NCBI GenBank assembly: GCA_964550795.1
Contig: CAZKBH010000018.1
Location: 19,446 to 83,445 of the forward strand
Origin: M3007 sp964550795
GTDB lineage: Bacteria > Bacteroidota > Bacteroidia > Chitinophagales > Saprospiraceae
Length of the DNA: 64,000 nt
Direction of reading: 5' to 3'
Shown piece after piece: positions 60,673 to 64,000 of this stretch. The notes under the pieces were generated by a model. The model searched no databases. It had not been told where the DNA came from and saw nothing but the letters and a program-made list of their open reading frames with translations. The first letter of the stretch is position 1; each line of letters begins with the position of its first letter. A program made the translations under genes and the position numbers.

Positions 60673-61512
60673 ATGAACCTGATCTTTATACATGGTCGCG
60701 CTCAGGAAGAATTTGATGAGCAGGAACTCAAACAAACCTGGATCACAACCTTCCATGAAGGCCTGGCTAAAAACAAATTGACCTTACCTGCAGGCGTTAA
60801 CATTGAATTCCCCTACTATGGCAAATTGCTGAAACAATGGGTGGAAGATCCCGGCTCACTGCCCCAACAAGCTATTATAAAAAGAAGTGGGAGAGTGGTG
60901 TCAGAAGATATTTTCAATTATACACTGCTGAATGAAATGCTCACCAATGCTGATGGAGAACAAGAGCCAACCCGAGGGTTGTTAAACAAAGAGGCCATTC
61001 AAAAACTGTTAAGAAAACTAGACGCGAAAAGTGGCTGGGGTGAATTAGCCCTTAAAAAATTCACCAAAGATGTCTTTCTCTACCTTACCAACGTAAATCT
61101 TCAACAGGCTCTTAATGAGTATGTTATGTCAAAATTTGGCAACGAACCAAGTGTGGTTGTAGGGCATTCTTTGGGTACAATTGTGGCCTATAACATTCTT
61201 AAATCCAAGGACGATTTCCAAGTAAAAAAATTCATCACCCTAGGCTCTCCATTGGGTTTAGTAGCGGTGAAAAAATATCTGCCGCAGCCAGCTGGCTTAC
61301 CAAAATGCGTAAAAAACGGGTGGTTCAACGCTTATGACGAGCGCGATTTTGTCGCCTTAAATCCGCTTGACAGTGATCATTTTCCATGCGAACCGCCTAT
61401 TGAAAACAAAAATGATATTGATAACTTTACAAAAAACAGGCATGGTATTGCCGGCTATCTAAATGATGCCGTCGTTGCAAAAACTATTTACGACGCTCTG
61501 ATTTTGCAATAA
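60673..61512 (+). CDS. Alpha/beta hydrolase (lipase/esterase-like) paired with the CHAT protease
   Basis: A 279-residue soluble alpha/beta hydrolase. It opens with NLIFIHGRAQ (oxyanion strand and HG), has the nucleophile elbow GHSLG with Ser166, then ITLGSPLGL, a probable acid in NAYDERDFVALNP, and a probable catalytic histidine in RHGIAGYL near residue 260. An insertion of about 60 residues lies between the HG motif and the nucleophile elbow, which could be a lid. There is no signal peptide, so it is cytoplasmic. It directly follows the EAD11-CHAT gene, which suggests that the two act together. The substrate is unknown; lipids are a plausible guess. Confidence 0.8.
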   Translation: MNLIFIHGRAQEEFDEQELKQTWITTFHEGLAKNKLTLPAGVNIEFPYYGKLLKQWVEDPGSLPQQAIIKRSGRVVSEDIFNYTLLNEMLTNADGEQEPTRGLLNKEAIQKLLRKLDAKSGWGELALKKFTKDVFLYLTNVNLQQALNEYVMSKFGNEPSVVVGHSLGTIVAYNILKSKDDFQVKKFITLGSPLGLVAVKKYLPQPAGLPKCVKNGWFNAYDERDFVALNPLDSDHFPCEPPIENKNDIDNFTKNRHGIAGYLNDAVVAKTIYDALILQ

Positions 61513-61543
61513 GAACTATCACGATTTCTAATACGCTCTTTTA

Positions 61544-63724
61544 ATGAAATACCCCTCTTGGCTAATTGCCATCTGCCTCTTTTCCGCTTGCCAAAACACC
61601 CCCAAATCCACCTCCCCAACCTCCACCGCTTTTACCGTGCAACCATCCATTTTCAATCCCAACGCCGCAACGCCCCCACACCCGGAACAAAAAGCCAAGG
61701 AATTAACCACCGCCTGGGGCGATAAACGCTCCGACGAATACTACTGGCTCAACGAACGCGAAAACCCCGCCGTGACCGTCTACCTCGAGGCAGAAAACCG
61801 CTACGCAGACTCGGTACTCGCGCCCGCAAAAGTGCTCCGCGAAAATTTATACAGCGAACTCAAAGCCCGGATTCAGGAAGACGACCAATCTGTCCCCTAT
61901 TTCAAAAATGGATATTGGTACGTCACCCGATTCGAGACGGGAAAAGAATATCCCGTTTTTACCCGAAAAAAAGGGGATTTGAATGCTCCAGAAGCGCTCT
62001 TGATAGACGTAAACACGCTGGCCGCCGGAAAGGAATACTGCCAGTTCGGGGGTTTTCAGATTAGTCCTGACAACCAGTTGATGGCCTATTCCGTGGATTA
62101 TTCCGGCAGAAATCTATTCAAAGTCTATTTCAAAAACCTAGCCACAGGGCAGGATTTGCCGGATGCCTTCGATATTGGCGGGGCATTTGTGTGGGCCAAC
62201 GACAACCAGACGCTGCTGTACGATACCAAGGATAAAGGCACCCTACGCAACGACAAAATCTGGCGGCACCGCATCGGAACCCCACAAAATCAGGACGTGC
62301 TGATGTACCATGAAAAAGACGAGACACAGTACGTTTACCTCAGCAAATCCAAAAGCGAGCAATTCTTTTTTATCAACAGCGCCTACACACAAACCGTTGA
62401 GGTTCAATATCTTGATGCTAATAATCCAGGCGGAAATTTCCAATCCATCCGCCCCAGAGAAAAAGATTTCTATTACGAAGCGGAACATTGGAACGAGCAA
62501 TTTCTCATCCGTACCAACTGGGAGGCGAAGAATTTCCGCCTGATGAGCGCCCCCATTTCCGACCCGCGCCGCGAAAACTGGAAAGACGTGTTGCCACACC
62601 GGACTGCGGTGCTGCTGGACGGCTTCACGGTGTTCAAAGACCACCTCGTAACTTCAGAGCGCAAAGGAGGCCTGAGCCAGATCCACATCATCCGTTGGAG
62701 CGATATGGCCGACCACTACATCGAAGTGGGCGAACCAACGTACGCCTGTTCGGTGGACAAGAATCCCGAATTTGATACCAAAACCCTGCGATATAACTTC
62801 TCTTCCATGAAAACACCCGCAACGGTGGTGGATTACGACATGGAAACGAAGGCCAAACAGGTCAAAAAAGTGGCCCCCGTATTGGGCGGTTTTGACTCGA
62901 ATAATTACCAAACCGAGCATCTTTGGGCCACTGCCCGCGATGGAATCAAAGTGCCGATTTCACTCGTGTACAAAAAAGGGACACCCAAAAACGGAACCGC
63001 GCCCTGCCACCTCACCGGCTATGGCTCCTATGGTTTCAGCTACGATCCAAGTTTCAATCGAGATAAAATCAGCCTGATGGATCGGGGATTTGTGGTGGCC
63101 ATTGCACACATTCGCGGCGGCATGGAAATGGGCTACCAATGGTATGAAGACGGCAAAATGATGCAAAAAATGAACACATTTAACGACTTCATTGATTGCG
63201 CCGAATTCCTGGTTAAAGAAAAATACACCTCCACCGACCGACTATTTGCCGAAGGCCGTTCTGCCGGTGGACTGCTCATGGGCGCAGTCGCGAACATGCG
63301 CCCCGATTTGTTCAAAGGTATCATCACGGGCGTCCCCTTCGTGGATGTGGTGACCACCATGAGCGACCCCAGCATCCCGCTCACTACGGGCGAATACACG
63401 GAATGGGGCAATCCCGCCAACCAGCCTGATTACGATTACATGAAAGCTTACTCGCCCTACGATAATTTGAAAAAAGGTAATTATCCTAACCTGTTGGTAA
63501 TCACCTCTTTCGCGGACTCCCAAGTGCAATATTTTGAGCCTGCAAAATACGTCGCGCGTTTACGCGATCTAAAAACGGACCAAAATGTACTGCTTTTCAA
63601 AACCAGCATGAGTGGCTCGCATGGCGGCTCGTCGGGTCGTTTCAAACGCCTGGAAGAGCGGGCTTTGGAATACGCCTGGATGATGGGGTTATTGGGAATG
63701 GACGGAGCGGAGATGAAGCAGTAA
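61544..63724 (+). CDS. S9 family oligopeptidase B-like lipoprotein
   Basis: A 726-residue prolyl-oligopeptidase-family enzyme. A lipoprotein signal ends in LFSAC, so it is anchored in the cell envelope. A seven-blade propeller domain (about 110-450) filters substrates. The C-terminal alpha/beta hydrolase has Ser573 in GRSAGGLLMG, Asp658 in TSFADSQVQYF and His693 in GSHGGSSGR. HIRGGMEMGYQWYEDGKM and TGVPFVDVVTTMSDPSIPLT are typical of oligopeptidase B, which cleaves short peptides after basic residues. It starts 31 bp after the hydrolase gene but looks like a housekeeping gene, not part of the CHAT module. Confidence 0.92.
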   Translation: MKYPSWLIAICLFSACQNTPKSTSPTSTAFTVQPSIFNPNAATPPHPEQKAKELTTAWGDKRSDEYYWLNERENPAVTVYLEAENRYADSVLAPAKVLRENLYSELKARIQEDDQSVPYFKNGYWYVTRFETGKEYPVFTRKKGDLNAPEALLIDVNTLAAGKEYCQFGGFQISPDNQLMAYSVDYSGRNLFKVYFKNLATGQDLPDAFDIGGAFVWANDNQTLLYDTKDKGTLRNDKIWRHRIGTPQNQDVLMYHEKDETQYVYLSKSKSEQFFFINSAYTQTVEVQYLDANNPGGNFQSIRPREKDFYYEAEHWNEQFLIRTNWEAKNFRLMSAPISDPRRENWKDVLPHRTAVLLDGFTVFKDHLVTSERKGGLSQIHIIRWSDMADHYIEVGEPTYACSVDKNPEFDTKTLRYNFSSMKTPATVVDYDMETKAKQVKKVAPVLGGFDSNNYQTEHLWATARDGIKVPISLVYKKGTPKNGTAPCHLTGYGSYGFSYDPSFNRDKISLMDRGFVVAIAHIRGGMEMGYQWYEDGKMMQKMNTFNDFIDCAEFLVKEKYTSTDRLFAEGRSAGGLLMGAVANMRPDLFKGIITGVPFVDVVTTMSDPSIPLTTGEYTEWGNPANQPDYDYMKAYSPYDNLKKGNYPNLLVITSFADSQVQYFEPAKYVARLRDLKTDQNVLLFKTSMSGSHGGSSGRFKRLEERALEYAWMMGLLGMDGAEMKQ

Positions 63725-64000
63725 CAGCTTGTCCAACCTGAATTCTGAATTAGCAGATTCAAATCACCTCGGAGAGGTGCAACAATGGTAGCTTTTTGAT
63801 AGGCCACCATTGGGCGAGCAGAGCCGAAAAATGATCGATCGGCTCTGCTCGCCTGATGAAATGGGATACCAAAAAGCTACCAATGTTAAGCCTCTCCGAG
63901 GCTAGAACCGACCAGCGCTGAATGTTGGTTATTGACAGCTTGTCTAACCTGAATTCTGAATTAGCAGATTCAAATCACCTCGGAGAGGTGCAACAATGGT
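63724..64000. repeat. Nested palindromic element with a 211-bp tandem period, running off the window
   Basis: A 66-nt segment at 63724-63789 recurs at 63935-64000 with one difference. Between them is a nested fold: arms 63787-63801 with 63867-63881 (GGTAGCTTTTTGATA / TACCAAAAAGCTACC), enclosing a perfect 15-bp stem 63813-63827 with 63839-63853 (GGCGAGCAGAGCCGA). Outer CCTCGGAGAGG (63767-63777) pairs with CCTCTCCGAGG (63891-63901). I see no coding gene in it. Confidence 0.85.

Overview
The window is chromosomal DNA of a Bacteroidota bacterium, most likely of the Saprospiria (Haliscomenobacter/Lewinella-like). The phylum call rests on a GldD gliding-motility lipoprotein, very large secreted proteins with SprB-type repeats and C-terminal type IX secretion (T9SS) sorting domains, and repeated TAnnTTTG promoter boxes in place of an E. 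coli-like -10. The family-level guess is inference. A run of ten Ns at 21488-21497 shows that this is a draft or metagenome scaffold.

Layout. 51-6877 holds core genes: phytoene synthase, a TrpR-family repressor, a secreted nuclease, GldD, ScpA, Fur, a methionine-type aminotransferase and a DUF3467 protein. 7110-12497 is one gene for a 1795-residue secreted metalloprotease with four SprB-type double repeats. 12652-22337 carries an aldehyde dehydrogenase, an MBOAT acyltransferase, a SulP transporter, an FtsX-type permease and a gene split by the assembly gap. 22387-25440 is the most unusual stretch by DNA structure. A DUF4160/DUF2442-HTH pair is followed by pyrR and pyrB, which are separated only by a four-helix-bundle (S23/IVP family) gene bracketed by two inverted arrays of 19 and 20 perfect-length heptamers. 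25462-33139 has a flippase, RecX, an ABC-F ATPase, an orphan HigA, and an ATP-grasp / LysE exporter / Asp-Glu racemase trio.

33205-42435 holds a beta-lactamase-like hydrolase and a TetR-TolC-MFP-RND efflux operon. The MFP and RND genes of that operon are separated by a decayed VapBC-type toxin-antitoxin locus on the opposite strand. 42619-58318 contains EamA, FabH, OmpA and a Crp/Fnr regulator, then glgB and a set of stress and sulfur genes: AraC, TauE/SafE exporter, metallo-beta-lactamase/rhodanese, TlpA-like, Dps and porin. Four 14-bp palindromes of the form GTGA-N6-TCAC lie in this set. Three sit exactly 30.5 bp upstream of a TAnnTTTG-like box, and one of them does so in both directions between dps and the porin gene. 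This looks like a local Crp-type regulon.

59137-63724 begins with tRNA-Pro(GGG) and tRNA-Val(GAC) embedded in GC-rich repeats. Next comes a two-gene module: an EAD11-like adaptor fused to a CHAT protease, then an alpha/beta hydrolase with a GHSLG motif. I consider this the best candidate for an undescribed conflict (defence) system in the window. An S9 oligopeptidase lipoprotein follows. The last 277 bases are a nested palindromic element that starts to repeat with a 211-bp period and runs off the end.

All functions are read from motifs in the translated sequence; no database search was possible.
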